From the NCBI GenBank assembly GCA_963725645.1, contig CAVRZD010000006.1:1488001-1552000 (forward strand): a DNA stretch of 64,000 nt, given 5' to 3'. Both the position numbers and the translations under genes were made by a program. Under the pieces are notes generated by a model. The model made no database searches, was not told where the DNA came from, and saw only the letters and a program-made list of their open reading frames with translations. Positions 1-9,368 of this stretch are shown in pieces. Source of the DNA: JALYZC01 sp963725645. Its GTDB lineage: Bacteria > Actinomycetota > Thermoleophilia > Solirubrobacterales > Solirubrobacteraceae. How positions within the stretch are numbered: position 1 is the first letter of the stretch; the number at the start of each line of letters is the position of its first letter.

Positions 1-1
1 G

Positions 2-94
2 CTGCCGCTCGACGAGGAGCTGCTCGCGCGCGAGGCGGAGGAGGACCGCGCGCGCGAGGACGACGACGCGAGCCCGCCGGGCTCCCTCCTGTGA
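2..94 (+). CDS. C-terminal 30 residues of a truncated gene, possibly ribBA
   Basis: The reading frame is open from the window edge to a TGA at 92-94. It encodes an acidic, Glu/Asp/Arg-rich tail. Its stop overlaps the GTG start of ribH (GTGA), so the two genes are translationally coupled. In many bacteria ribBA (DHBP synthase/GTP cyclohydrolase II) lies directly before ribH, and the tail after a PLDEELL stretch would fit a RibBA C-terminus. Identity rests mainly on position, because no catalytic motif is inside the window. Confidence 0.5.
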   Translation: MPLDEELLAREAEEDRAREDDDASPPGSLL

Positions 95-513
95 CGTTCG
101 CGATCGTGGTCGGCCGGTTCTACGAGGACCTGGCCGAGCGGCTCGTCGAGGGCGCGCGGGAGGAGCTGGCCGCGGCGGGCGCCGCGACGGTCGACGTCTT
201 CGACGTTCCCGGAGCCTACGAGCTGCCGCTGGCCGCGAGCTACGCGGCGGGCTCGGGCCGGTACGAGGGCGTGGTCTGCCTGGGCGCGGTGATCCGCGGC
301 GAGACCGACCACTACGACTACGTCTGCGGCGAGGCCGCCCGCGGCATCCAGGACGTGCAGCTGCGCACGGGCGTTCCGTGCGCCTTCGGCGTGCTCACGG
401 TCGACACGATGGAGCAGGCGCTCGAGCGGTCCGGCGGCTCCAAGCGGCATACGGGCCGCGATGCCGCCCGCGCGGTGCTGACGATGGCCGCGCTGCGCGA
501 GCGGCTGCGCTGA
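91..513 (+). CDS. ribH: 6,7-dimethyl-8-ribityllumazine synthase
   Basis: This 140-residue protein condenses 5-amino-6-ribitylaminouracil with 3,4-dihydroxybutanone 4-phosphate, the penultimate step of riboflavin synthesis, in the cytoplasm. Family hallmarks are present: VPGAYELP at residues 39-46 (substrate pocket) and GAVIRGETDHYDYV at 65-78, containing the conserved His74. The length is slightly below the usual 150-160 because the N-terminus starts almost at the first beta strand. The GTG start overlaps the stop of the preceding gene, which indicates a riboflavin operon entering from the left. It converges with the minus-strand gene ending at 518, leaving only four bases between stops. Confidence 0.95.
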   Translation: MTFAIVVGRFYEDLAERLVEGAREELAAAGAATVDVFDVPGAYELPLAASYAAGSGRYEGVVCLGAVIRGETDHYDYVCGEAARGIQDVQLRTGVPCAFGVLTVDTMEQALERSGGSKRHTGRDAARAVLTMAALRERLR

Positions 514-517
514 GCAG

Positions 518-823
518 CTAGCTCGGGGCTGGATCCGCCGCGAGTGCGTCGCCGTCCGGCTGCGGCTCGTCGAGGCCGTAGCGGCGCTTCGCCAGCGCGC
601 ACACCGGCACGGCGAGGATGATCGCGAGGACCGCGCCGGCGGCGATGAGCACGGCCGCGCCGCCACCCGCGACGAGGTGGAGGACCACCGCGAGCACGCA
701 GGCGGCGGGCACGATGATCGCCAGCGCCCACCAGAAGGCGCGCCGGTGGGCGTCGACGACCGGTCGGCGCAGCAGCAGGCCGGTGAGCTCGTAGAGGCGA
801 AGGCGCGGACCGGTCACGGGCAT
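518..823 (-). CDS. small two-helix membrane protein, unknown
   Basis: This 101-residue protein has a basic N-terminal stretch (to about residue 29), two adjacent hydrophobic segments (about 31-54 and 56-76) and an acidic, Asp/Pro-rich C-terminal tail. The ATG at 821-823 overlaps the end of the pilin-like gene by 10 bases, so it is probably co-translated with it. It might help assemble or anchor that surface protein, but this is inferred only from coupling. I recognise no family. Confidence 0.7.
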   Translation of the reverse strand: MPVTGPRLRLYELTGLLLRRPVVDAHRRAFWWALAIIVPAACVLAVVLHLVAGGGAAVLIAAGAVLAIILAVPVCALAKRRYGLDEPQPDGDALAADPAPS

Positions 824-2130
824 GTCCCGGTCGCGCCCGAGGACGGCTTCATCGTGATCAGTGCCGTCCCGTTGGGGTTGTCGTTCTGCACGTTGCTCAC
901 CGTCACCATCCTGCCGCCGGAGTCCGCGCACAGGTTGTAGGTCCCGTACGGGAGGCCCGGGTCCGGGGCGAGGCCGCTGGCGTTGGTGGGGCCGAGGTCG
1001 ACGGTGCCGCCGCAGCCCTGCGCGGTGGCGGTCGCGCGGACGCGGGCGCCGGAGAGCGGGTTGTTCGAGCTGTTGGTCGTCTTCACGTTGATCGCGGGCT
1101 GACGGATGCTCACGGCCGTCGTCTGGCCGCCGGTGGCGGTGGTCAGCGCCCGGTAGTCGGGGTTGCCCGGGGTGGCGACGGGGTAGCGCGCCGGGTCGGC
1201 GCCCACGCAGTTGCCGGCGAACACGCTGTACGGGCTGGTGAACGGGTACACCGCCGTGGCGTCGATCGAGGTCGAGGGCGTGCCGGGGCCGTAGCTGCGG
1301 ATGCCCGGGGCGTCCAGTCCGGAGTTGCCGATCGAGAGGAATCGCGCCTTGGAGGCCTGGACCGCGAGGTTCAGCGGCTTGGTCGTGAACGTGGCCGTCA
1401 TCTGCGCGGCCGTCCCGCATTCGAGCACGACCGTCTGCGTCGCGCTGCCGACCACGCTGGCCTGGACGTTGGGCGGGTTGTCCCCCTGGTGGTCGATGCA
1501 GTTCGAGCCGAGCGTGACGGTGTAGTTCCCGGCGCCGACGAACCCCCACACGACGCACCCGAGGCTGTTGGTGGTGTCGCTGAGGCTGTCGGGCCCGACG
1601 GCGGTCACCGGCACGCCGCTCAGGGGCTGCCCGGCCGGATTCTGCGCGCTGACGATGAGCGTGCCCTGGTCCGAGGAGAACGACCCGGCGGGCGGTGAGA
1701 GCAGGCTGTCGATCTGGACCGGCTTGACCGGACCCATGCGCGGCCAGGTGACCGTGGAGGTGATGTGCAGGTAGTCGGCCGTGGCCGTGCCGTTGGTGGC
1801 GCAGCTCGTGGTGCCGGTGTTGTCGTCGATCCAGTCGGCGCGCGAGACGACGGTGTAGGCCACGCCGGCGACCGTCTGCGTGCGCGTCTCGCGGTAGTTG
1901 GAGAGGTCGACCGACTTGAAGGCCCGCAGGCGCTCCTGGTCCTGCTGGGCGACGCCGGCGGCCTCGGCGCGCGACTTGATGGAGCCGGACGTCGCCGACG
2001 CCTGGTCGAACGCGGAGAACGTTCCGACCACCACGACCACGAGCAGGGCCGCCGAAACGACCAGCTCGATGATCGCGAAGCCGCTCTCCTGCTGTGCCGA
2101 CAGCCGAGCCATCAGTCCTGTCTTCGGCAT
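814..2130 (-). CDS. type IV pilin-like protein with Ig/CNA-B-like domains
   Basis: This 438-residue protein begins with a class III (prepilin) signal. Gly17-Phe18 is the expected peptidase site, followed by a hydrophobic helix with Glu at mature position 5 (Glu22), the hallmark of type IV pilins and pseudopilins. The mature part is far longer than a major pilin (about 150). It contains two stretches resembling carboxypeptidase-regulatory/CNA-B beta sandwiches: one starting near PAGQPLSGVPV and one near NNPLSGARVRA, each with a glycine-rich turn and a Y-x-V/L strand. Several Cys residues could form disulfides outside the cell. A minor, tip-type pilin or adhesin is the likely role. No other pilus genes are in the window. 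An alternative start is Met7. Confidence 0.8.
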   Translation of the reverse strand: MPKTGLMARLSAQQESGFAIIELVVSAALLVVVVVGTFSAFDQASATSGSIKSRAEAAGVAQQDQERLRAFKSVDLSNYRETRTQTVAGVAYTVVSRADWIDDNTGTTSCATNGTATADYLHITSTVTWPRMGPVKPVQIDSLLSPPAGSFSSDQGTLIVSAQNPAGQPLSGVPVTAVGPDSLSDTTNSLGCVVWGFVGAGNYTVTLGSNCIDHQGDNPPNVQASVVGSATQTVVLECGTAAQMTATFTTKPLNLAVQASKARFLSIGNSGLDAPGIRSYGPGTPSTSIDATAVYPFTSPYSVFAGNCVGADPARYPVATPGNPDYRALTTATGGQTTAVSIRQPAINVKTTNSSNNPLSGARVRATATAQGCGGTVDLGPTNASGLAPDPGLPYGTYNLCADSGGRMVTVSNVQNDNPNGTALITMKPSSGATGTCP

Positions 2131-2205
2131 TTCGCCACAAACCTGCGTACCACGAAGCGGTGAACGCGCGGCTTCGCCGCCCGAACCTGTGCAACCGGCG
2201 GCCGT

Positions 2206-3660
2206 CTACCCCTCGTCGCCGCGGTGCTCGCTGCGGCCGTGACCCTTCCCGCGCTTGGCTTTCCGTCCGGGCGCCGCCCGCGGCGGCTGGACGGGCACGA
2301 TGCCGGCTGCGCGTCGGGCCAGGTCGAGCTCTCGCTGCACCACCCCGCGCTGGTCGTCGAATTGCAGGCGGCGCTGCAGGACCGGGATCGCGTCGCCGGG
2401 CCGGCCCGCGAGCCGCAGCGAGCGGCCGAGGTTGTAGAGCGCGTACGCGCAGGTGAGCCCTGCGCCGGGTCCGCAGGCACCGGCGACCGCGCGACGCAGC
2501 GGCTCGATCGCCTCGCCGTAGCGGCCCTCCTGCATCAACGCGAAGCCGCGGTCGTTGAGCGTGGCGGGATCGTCAGCCGGGGCGGGGGCCGGGGAAGCGG
2601 TACGCGTCGGGGCCGGGCGGGCCTGGGCGCGGGCGGGAGCCTGGGCGCGCTGTGCGCTCGTCGGCGCCCGCGTCGAACGCGCCGCGCGGCGCTCGCCGCC
2701 GTCCGCCAGCAGCGCGATCGTCGCGGCGGCGAGCGCGAGCCCACCCAGCGCCATCAGCGCGAGCGCGCGCCGGCGGGGCCGGCGCTCGTGCGGCGCCGGC
2801 ACGAGCGCGCGCGTCGCCGCGGTCGGCTCGCCGCGCCGAAGGGCGCGCTCCAGGGCGTCCACGAACGCCGTGGCGCTCGGCCACCGGGCGGCCGGGTCCT
2901 TCGCGAGCGCGCGCCCGATCACGGGGTCCACCGCGGCCGGGAGGGTGGGGTGGACGACCGATGCCGCGACCGGGTCCTCCTCCACGTGCGCACGCGCCTG
3001 GGCCACGACGTTGTCCGCCGCGAACGGCCGCTCGCCGGTCAGCAGGCGCTGGGCGACGACACCGAGCGAGTACACGTCGCTCGCGGCCGTGGCGGGCTGG
3101 CCGCGGACCTGCTCGGGCGAGGTGTACGAGGCCGTGCCGAGGACCTGGCCGGTGTCCGTGAGCGGGTCGTCGAGCGCGACGCGGGCGATGCCGAAGTCGG
3201 CCACGGCGAGACGGCCGTGCTCGTCGAGCAGCAGGTTGCTCGGCTTCACGTCCCGGTGCACGATGCCGCGCTCGTGCGCGGCGTCGAGCGCGCTCGCCGT
3301 GGCGCGCAGCCATGCGATCGCGCGATCGGGCGGCGCGGCCCGGCCGTTCCGCAGCGCCTCGGCGACGGAACCGCCGGCCAGATGCTCCATCACGATGTAG
3401 GGGCGGCCCTGATGCTCGCCGACATCGAAGATCGTCACGACGTGCGGATGGGACGCGAGGACCGCGGCGGCGTGCGCTTCCCGCATGAAGCGGACCTTCG
3501 CGCGGGCGTCGCCCACGAACTGCTCGGCCAGCAGCTTGACGGCCACGCGCCGGCCGAGCACCCGATCCTCGGCCGCCCACACCGAGGCCATCCCTCCGTT
3601 GGCGACGTGGGTCAGGATCTCGAAGCGCTCGGGAAGCGAGACGATGGGTGTCACGCGCAT
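2206..3660 (-). CDS. transmembrane Ser/Thr protein kinase with extracellular TPR-like region
   Basis: This 484-residue, PknB-type receptor kinase has a glycine loop (residues 18-27), catalytic Lys42, HRDVKPSN at 135-142, DFG at 155-157 and SPE at 181-183, so it should be active. A basic linker leads to one membrane helix (about 299-318). The outer part is Ala/Pro/Arg-rich, then carries a TPR-like pair of helices (about 366-450) and a Lys/Arg/Gly-rich tail. PASTA repeats, usual in PknB, are absent, so it probably senses through protein contact rather than muropeptides. The ATG at 3658-3660 was chosen because MRVTPIVSLPERFEIL leads directly into the kinase fold; longer versions read through the divergent rpmB promoter region. 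Confidence 0.9.
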   Translation of the reverse strand: MRVTPIVSLPERFEILTHVANGGMASVWAAEDRVLGRRVAVKLLAEQFVGDARAKVRFMREAHAAAVLASHPHVVTIFDVGEHQGRPYIVMEHLAGGSVAEALRNGRAAPPDRAIAWLRATASALDAAHERGIVHRDVKPSNLLLDEHGRLAVADFGIARVALDDPLTDTGQVLGTASYTSPEQVRGQPATAASDVYSLGVVAQRLLTGERPFAADNVVAQARAHVEEDPVAASVVHPTLPAAVDPVIGRALAKDPAARWPSATAFVDALERALRRGEPTAATRALVPAPHERRPRRRALALMALGGLALAAATIALLADGGERRAARSTRAPTSAQRAQAPARAQARPAPTRTASPAPAPADDPATLNDRGFALMQEGRYGEAIEPLRRAVAGACGPGAGLTCAYALYNLGRSLRLAGRPGDAIPVLQRRLQFDDQRGVVQRELDLARRAAGIVPVQPPRAAPGRKAKRGKGHGRSEHRGDEG

Positions 3661-3744
3661 GGTCGATCGCGCCGCCGCGGCGGGCGACCGTGAGGGCGTA
3701 CCCGGACGGGGGGCTCGGCGAAACCTTGTCCGGGCGGCCCTCGC

Positions 3745-3750
3745 TAGACT
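3745..3750 (+). promoter_or_regulatory. putative -10 box (TAGACT) of leaderless rpmB
   Basis: TAGACT ends seven bases before the rpmB ATG at 3758, which would put transcription start at or next to the start codon. The same TANNNT-to-start spacing recurs before many genes here. No good -35 box is visible. Confidence 0.4.
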
Positions 3751-3757
3751 CGTCGCG

Positions 3758-3949
3758 ATGCCACGCGTCTGCCACTCATGCGGGAAGGGCCCCGCCTTCG
3801 GCCACAGCCGCAGCCACTCGATGGTCGCCACCAAGCGGCGTTTCGAGCCCAACCTCCAGAAGGTCCGCATCGACGACCGCGGCACGCCGCGCCGCGTCTA
3901 CGTCTGCACCCGCTGCCTCAAGGCCGCCAAGGTCACCAAGGCCGTCTGA
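3758..3949 (+). CDS. rpmB: 50S ribosomal protein L28
   Basis: This 63-residue protein starts MPRVCHSCGKGP and has a second Cys pair (CTRC) near the C-terminus, so it is the zinc-binding (four-Cys) form of L28. The HSMVATKRRFEPNLQKVRI core is diagnostic. The ATG at 3758 was chosen because in-frame sequence further upstream belongs to the promoter region of the divergent kinase. It precedes the DAK-domain gene and recG, the common Gram-positive order rpmB-(yloU)-yloV-recG. Confidence 0.97.
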   Translation: MPRVCHSCGKGPAFGHSRSHSMVATKRRFEPNLQKVRIDDRGTPRRVYVCTRCLKAAKVTKAV

Positions 3950-3990
3950 CCCGGGCCGCCCGGACGCGACAGTCGCGCTAGGTTCCGCGC

Positions 3991-5670
3991 GTGGCCGAGC
4001 AGAACCTCGAGCGCTTTCGGACGGTCGTCAAGGCCGCGATGGCGCAACTGGAGGAACGCCGCGCGGAGGTCAACGACCTCAACGTGTTCCCGGTCGCCGA
4101 CGGCGACACCGGGGACAACATGGCGCTGACCCTGAGGGCGGTCGTCGCCGAGCTCGACCGCCTGGCCGGCGACGGCGGTCGCACGATCGACGAGATCGGG
4201 CGCGAGGAGATCGTCGAGTCGGTCGCCCGCGCCGCCCTGCTCGGCGCGCGCGGCAATAGCGGGGTGATCCTCTCGCAGCTCATCCGTGGCGCCGCCGAGG
4301 AGCTGGGGAGCCGCCCGGGCGAGCTGGTCGACCCGGTGCTGGTGGGCGCGGCGATGGCGCGTGCCGCCGACCGCGCGTATGCGTCGGTGCGCGATCCGGC
4401 CGAGGGCACGATCCTCACCGTGGTGCGCGAGATGGCCCACCGGATCGCCTCCGACCTTGCACATATGCCGGAGACCCGGCTGGGTCCCGACGCGCCGCCG
4501 GAGGTGCAGGACGCCGCGCTGGCCGAGATCCTCGAGGGCGCACTGCAGGCGGGCGACGAGTCGCTCAAGCGCGGTCCCGAGCTCCTGCCGGTGCTCCGCG
4601 AGGCCGGCGTCGTGGACGCCGGGGGCTACGCCGTCACGATCATCTTCGCCGGGATCGTGGCGGCCCTGCGCGGTGCCGAGCCGCCGCCGCTCGACCACCA
4701 CGCGCCGGCCCGAGTGACCCACCCCCAGCACGAGTCCTCCACCTTCCGCTACTGCACGAACTTCGCGGTCACCGGGGCCGAGCTCGGCGACCGATCCGTG
4801 TGGGGCGAGCGCCTCGAGGAGTTCGGCGACTCGGTGCTGGTGGTCGGCGACCCGACGACGCTCAAGGTCCACGTCCACACCGACGAGCCCGAGCGCGCGA
4901 CCGGCCTGTTCGAGGCGGCCGGAGGGTCGGTGTCCCACCTCGACGTGGCCGACATGGCCGTGCAGATCGCCGCGCGCGACGCGCGCCTCGGCGCCGCGGG
5001 CAACGGGGACTGGACCGGGCCCCCGGCGCCGCGCCCGCCGGCGGCCTGCGGCGCGCTCGCCGTGGTCTCCGGGGCCGGGATGCGAGCGCTGTTCGAGGGG
5101 TTCGGACTGCACACGCTGGACGGCGGCCCGACGTTGAACCCGTCCACCTACGACCTGCTGGCCGGTATCCACGGCGTCCCCGCCGAGGCGGTCATCGTGC
5201 TCCCGAACAGCCCGAACGTGGTGATGGCCGCCGAGCGCGCCGCCGAGCTGTCGGACAAGCGGGTCGTGGTCGTCCCCACGCGCTCGCAGCAGGCCGGCCT
5301 GGCTGCGGCGGTCGCGCTCGAGCCCGGCCATTCGGCGGACTTCAACGCGGACGGGATGCGGGCGGCCCTCGAGCGCGTCCGCACCGGCGCCGTGGCGCCG
5401 GCCGCCCGCGACGACGGGAAGGGGCGTTTCCGGCAGGGTGACGCCGTCGGGTTCGTGGAGGAGCAGATCGTGGCCTGGGGGGAGCCCGAGCCGACGCTGC
5501 GCGCGGTGCTCGACCGCCTCGGCGGCGGCGCCGAGCTGCTCACGTGCATTGCCGGCGACGGCGCTCCGCTGCCCGACGAGCGGGTCGCCGAGCTGGCTCC
5601 CGACGGCGTCGAGCTGGAGTGCTCGGAGGGCGGCCAGCCCTCCTATTGGTGGCTCGTCGCCGCGGAGTAG
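3991..5670 (+). CDS. DAK domain (FakA/YloV-like) kinase subunit
   Basis: This 559-residue protein has the DhaL-type ATP/Mg signature LNVFPVADGDTGDNM near residues 31-45 and LGARGNSGVILSQ near 86-98. These are the motifs that bind ADP-Mg in dihydroxyacetone kinases and in fatty-acid kinase FakA. Its length and its place between rpmB and recG match YloV/FakA, which phosphorylates fatty acids held by a FakB (DegV-family) carrier. FakB is not in the window. The GTG start lies six bases after TAGGTT (3979-3984), suggesting a leaderless transcript. Confidence 0.85.
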   Translation: MAEQNLERFRTVVKAAMAQLEERRAEVNDLNVFPVADGDTGDNMALTLRAVVAELDRLAGDGGRTIDEIGREEIVESVARAALLGARGNSGVILSQLIRGAAEELGSRPGELVDPVLVGAAMARAADRAYASVRDPAEGTILTVVREMAHRIASDLAHMPETRLGPDAPPEVQDAALAEILEGALQAGDESLKRGPELLPVLREAGVVDAGGYAVTIIFAGIVAALRGAEPPPLDHHAPARVTHPQHESSTFRYCTNFAVTGAELGDRSVWGERLEEFGDSVLVVGDPTTLKVHVHTDEPERATGLFEAAGGSVSHLDVADMAVQIAARDARLGAAGNGDWTGPPAPRPPAACGALAVVSGAGMRALFEGFGLHTLDGGPTLNPSTYDLLAGIHGVPAEAVIVLPNSPNVVMAAERAAELSDKRVVVVPTRSQQAGLAAAVALEPGHSADFNADGMRAALERVRTGAVAPAARDDGKGRFRQGDAVGFVEEQIVAWGEPEPTLRAVLDRLGGGAELLTCIAGDGAPLPDERVAELAPDGVELECSEGGQPSYWWLVAAE

Positions 5671-5706
5671 TCGGGCCGACCGCGCGGCGAGGCATCATCT
5701 GGCGCG

Positions 5707-7862
5707 ATGTCCCGCGCCGCCCCAGCCCGCGCCGGCCTGGTCGCCTTCGGCTCGGCCGCCCCGCTCGACGACGAGGCGCTGCACGACGCGCCGGTTCGCT
5801 GGCCGCGGCCGTCGCGCCTGGCCGAGCCGCTGCGGGTGAGCCCGGCGCCGGCCGCCAAGGGGGCCGACGCGCTCGGGCTCGCAACGGTCGGCGACCTGCT
5901 CGCGCACCTGCCGCACGACCGTCGCGAGGCCCGCACCGTGGCGGCGCTCACGCCCGGTGAGACGGCGACCGTCGTCGTCGAGGTCCGCAACATCCGCAGC
6001 CGCCCGGTCCGCCGCCGCGGGATGCGCCCGCTCGTGGAGGCGACGGTCGCCGACGCGACCGGCCCGATGAAGGCGACGTTCTTCAACCAGCCGTGGCTCG
6101 AGCGCAAGTACTCGCCGGGCACGCGGCTCGTCCTGCACGGCAAGTACCGCGGGCGCAACGCCTTCACCGTGCAGAGTCACGCGCCCACGGCGGATGCCGT
6201 GGCCGGGGCCGACGCCGTGGCCCACTACCCGGCGTCGGAGGGCATCACGTCGACCCAGATCCTCGCGCTCGTGCGCGAGCACCGCGACGAGCTGGTCGAT
6301 GTCCTCGAGCCGCTGCCGGCGCGGCTGCGCGCGGGGGAGCGGCTGCCCGACCGGGCCGCCGCCCTCACGGCGGTGCACTTCCCGGACGCCGAGGGCGACG
6401 CGCCCGGCGGACGCCGCCGACTGGCCTTCGACGAGCTGCTGCTGCTCCAGCTCGCGCTGCTGCGCCGCCGCGCCCTGCGGCGAGACCGTCGCGGCGGCGC
6501 CGGCGCTCGACGGCCCGCTCGAGCTGACGGACCGCTGGCTGCGCGAGGCGCTGCCGTTCGCCCCGACGGCGGACCAGGGCCGCGCGATCGAACAGGTCTT
6601 CGCGGACCTGGCGGGCGAGCGTCCCATGCAGCGGCTGCTGATGGGCGAGGTCGGGTCGGGCAAGACCGTGGTGGCGCTGGCCGCGATGCTGCGCGCCGTC
6701 GAGCACGGGATGCAGGCGGCGCTCATGGCCCCCACCGAGACGCTGGCCGAGCAGCACTTCGCGACGATCCAGCGGCTGCTCGGAGCCGAGTCGGTGACCG
6801 CGGCGCTGCTCACCGGCTCGACCCCGGCCGCGCGCCGCGCCGACGCCCTGGCGAAGCTGGCCAGCGGCGAGCTCTCGCTGGTGGTCGGCACCCACGCGCT
6901 GATCGAGGAGGACGTCGTATTCGATCGGCTCGCCGTCGCCGTGGTGGACGAGCAGCATCGCTTCGGCGTGCGCCAGCGTGCCACGCTGGACCGCAAGGCG
7001 GGAGGCTCTGGCGGGGGCGGGCTCCGCCCGCACGTGCTCTCGCTGACCGCGACGCCGATCCCGCGCACGCTCGCGCTGACCGCCTACGGCGACCTCGACA
7101 CCACCGTGCTGCGCGAGCTTCCCTCCGGGCGCAAGCCCATCGAGACCCACGTGGCGGGGTCCGAGCGCGAGCGCGCGCGCGCGTACGAGCGCATCCGCGA
7201 GGAGCTGCGCGCCGGGCGCCAGGCGTTCGTCGTGTGCCCGCTGGTGGAGGAGTCCGAGGCGCTCGCGGCGCGCGCCGCGACCGCGGAGTACGAGCGCCTC
7301 GACCGGACCGAGTTCGCCGACTTCGAGCGTGGTGCTGCTCCACGGCCAGATGCGCCCGCGCGCCAAGCAGGAGGCGATGGCGGCGTTCGCCGAGGGGCGG
7401 GCCGACGTGCTCGTGGCGACGTCGGTGATCGAGGTGGGCATCGACGTCCCCAACGCGACCGTGATGCTGGTGGAGAACGCCGAGCGCTACGGGATCTCGC
7501 AGCTGCATCAGCTGCGCGGCCGCGTCGGCCGCGGCGAGCACGCGTCGGTGTGCGTGCTCTTCGGCCCGCGCGACTCGGCGCGGCTGCGCGCGCTGGCCGA
7601 GCACTACGACGGCTTCAAGCTGGCCGAGATCGACCTCGAGCTGCGCGGCGAGGGGGAGATCATCGGCACGCGCCAGCACGGCCTGGCGGAGTTCCGCGTC
7701 GCGCGGCTGCCCGAGGACGCCGACCTGCTCGATCGCGCCCGCGGCTACGCCCGCACGGTGCTGGCCGCCGACCCCGAGCTCGCGACGCCGGAGCACGCGC
7801 TGCTGGCCGAGGCGCTGCGTGCCGCCTACGGCGCCGAGGCGCTCGAGCCGATCCCGGCGTGA
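5707..7862 (+). CDS. recG: ATP-dependent DNA helicase RecG (two apparent frameshifts)
   Basis: RecG remodels stalled replication forks. The wedge/OB domain is read in frame from the ATG at 5707 to about 6480. The helicase core continues in the next frame (GEVGSGKT Walker A near 6649, DEQHRFG box near 6949, TATPIPRT near 7050). The last part (LLHGQMRP, VATSVIEVGIDVPNA, QLRGRVGRG) lies in the third frame from about 7329 to the TGA at 7862. Restoring one CG pair at about 6482 (CTGCG-GCGAG) and one at about 7328 (GAGCG-TGGTG) joins everything into one full-length protein of normal size. All motor motifs are intact, so sequence error is more likely than decay. Confidence 0.9.
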
Positions 7863-8386
7863 GGATCGTCGCCGGCGCGTACGGGGGACGGCGCCTGACG
7901 GCCCCCCGCGGCGGGCGGGTGCGCCCGACCTCCGACCGCGTGCGCGAGGCGCTGTTCTCGATCCTGGGCACGGTCGCAGGGGCGCGGGTGCTCGACCTGT
8001 TCGCCGGCTCGGGCGCGCTCGGGATCGAGGCCCTCTCGCGCGGCGCCGCCGAGGCGACGTTCGTCGACAGCGCGCCCGCCGCCGCGCGGGCCGTGCGCGC
8101 GAACCTCGACGCGCTCGGCATCGGCGCCGAGGTGCGCCGCGCCGACGCGCGCGCCTTCCTCCGCAGCGCACGCGCCGGCGGGCGCCAATACGATCTGGTC
8201 TTCCTCGACCCCCCGTACCGGCGCGGCGGGCGTCCTGGCCGAGGCCCTCGCGGGCGACCTGGCCGCGGTGCTCGCGCCGCGGGCGCGGGTCGTGGCGGAG
8301 AGCGACCGCCGGAGCCCGCTGGAGCTGCCGCTGGAGCTGCATCGACGAGCGCCGCTACGGCGACACCCTGATCCGCATCTCCATGA
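7859..8386 (+). CDS. rsmD: 16S rRNA (guanine966-N2)-methyltransferase RsmD (frameshifted)
   Basis: The GTG at 7859 overlaps the recG stop. The N-terminus MRIVAGAYGGRRL, the SAM-binding LDLFAGSGALGIEALSRGA and the catalytic DPPY motif are RsmD hallmarks. After DPPYRR the protein continues in the next frame (GVLAEALAGDLAAVL, from about 8226) and then in the third (IDERRYGDTLIRI, from about 8340). Each shift is repaired by one CG/GC pair (near 8224 and 8339). The exact stop is uncertain; a further missing pair near 8377 would place it on the TGA at 8384-8386, overlapping the coaD ATG. Confidence 0.85.
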
Positions 8387-8884
8387 CCCCGATCCAACCG
8401 GATCGCCATCTGCCCGGGCTCCTACGACCCGGTCACCAACGGCCACCTCGACGTCATCGGGCGCGCCGCCGGCATGTTCGACGAGGTCATCGTCGGAGTC
8501 GTCAACCTGCCGGTCCGCAAGGGCAAGACGCTGTTCACCGCCGAGGAGCGCTGCGGCTTCCTCGAAGCCGCCACCGCGCACCTCGACAACGTCACGGGCG
8601 AAGCCGTTCTCCAACCTCGTGGTCGACTTCGCCCGCGAGAACGGGGCGCAGCGCGATCGTCAAGGGTCTGCGCGCGATCTCGGACTTCGAGTACGAGTTC
8701 GAGATGAATCAGTTCAACCGCAGGCAGGCGCCGGAGATAGAGTCCGTGTACCTGATGGCCAGCCCCGAGTACAGTTTCCTCTCATCAAGCGGGGTCAAGG
8801 AGCTCGCCACCTTCGGTGGCGACATCCACGATCTCGTCCCTCCGGAGGTCGCCGAAACGGCTGAAGGAAGAGCTGGCCCGCTGA
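8383..8884 (+). CDS. coaD: phosphopantetheine adenylyltransferase (frameshifted)
   Basis: CoaD makes dephospho-CoA from 4'-phosphopantetheine and ATP. The signature IAICPGSYDPVTNGHLDVI follows shortly after the ATG at 8383 but in the next frame. Further segments NLVVDFAREN, then IVKGLRAISDFEYEFEMNQFN and the C-terminal ELATFGGDIHDLVPPEVAE lie in alternating frames, and the end (LKEELAR, stop at 8882-8884) in yet another. Four missing CG/GC pairs, near 8398, 8600, 8653 and 8859, restore a normal CoaD of about 166 residues. The rsmD-coaD pairing is conserved in bacteria. Confidence 0.9.
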
Positions 8885-8903
8885 CGAAGTAGCAGACGCT
8901 GAA

Positions 8904-9368
8904 ATGGACGTCCTCGTACTGATCGACAAGCTGGACGACCTCGTCCACAACGCCAAGCCCGTCCCGCTGACGGACCAGGTGCGCGTGGACAAGGAGGAGA
9001 TCTACGACATCCTCGACCAGATGCGCGCGACGATCCCCGAGGAGATCAAGCAGGCGCGCTGGATCGTGAAGGAGCGCCAGGAGATGCTCGCCGAGGCCAA
9101 GCGCGAGGCCGAGCGGATCGTCAAGGAGGCGCGCGAGCGAGCCGAGAAGCTGGTCAGCGACGAGGAGATCACCAAGCAGGCCGAGCGCGCCGCGGAGGAC
9201 ATCATCGAGGACGCCCGCGCCCGCGAGCGCGAGATCCGCCTCGGCGCCGAGGACTACGCCGACGAGATCCTCAACACGCTCGAGGTCAACCTCTCGAAGT
9301 TCATCGCGGCCGTCCAGCGCGGCCGCGACCGCCTCGCCGGCAAGGACGAGCCGGCCGAGGTCGCCTGA
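8904..9368 (+). CDS. SepIVA/DivIVA-like coiled-coil protein
   Basis: This 154-residue protein has a short N-terminal domain (LIDKLDDLVHNAKPVPLTDQ), then AIPEEIKQAR-x-V-x-x-R-x-x-ML leading into a long Glu/Lys/Arg/Ala coiled coil (about 50-120) and a C-terminal helix ending in an RGRDRL motif. This layout matches mycobacterial SepIVA, a division and polar-growth factor encoded near rnc, and proteins often misnamed ATP synthase subunit B beside coaD in Actinobacteria. No membrane helix is present, so an F0 subunit b is unlikely. It starts 19 bases after coaD and its TGA overlaps the next gene. A role in septum or envelope organisation is inferred. Confidence 0.75.
   Translation: MDVLVLIDKLDDLVHNAKPVPLTDQVRVDKEEIYDILDQMRATIPEEIKQARWIVKERQEMLAEAKREAERIVKEARERAEKLVSDEEITKQAERAAEDIIEDARAREREIRLGAEDYADEILNTLEVNLSKFIAAVQRGRDRLAGKDEPAEVA

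Noticed and set aside
3898..5331. Long minus-strand open frames opposite real genes (also 9254-10666, 44701-47295, 21067-23535)
   Set aside because: They are mirror frames in very GC-rich coding DNA, have Arg/His-rich shadow composition and no motifs, and lie opposite genes with clear family signatures.
6480..8884. Programmed ribosomal frameshifting in recG, rsmD and coaD
   Set aside because: There are too many sites, no slippery sequences or stimulatory structures in common, and the shifts follow CG-pair loss at CGCG runs, also seen in unrelated genes.
8904..9368. ATP synthase F0 subunit b
   Set aside because: No N-terminal membrane helix and no ATP synthase genes nearby; coiled-coil pattern and coaD context fit SepIVA-like proteins.
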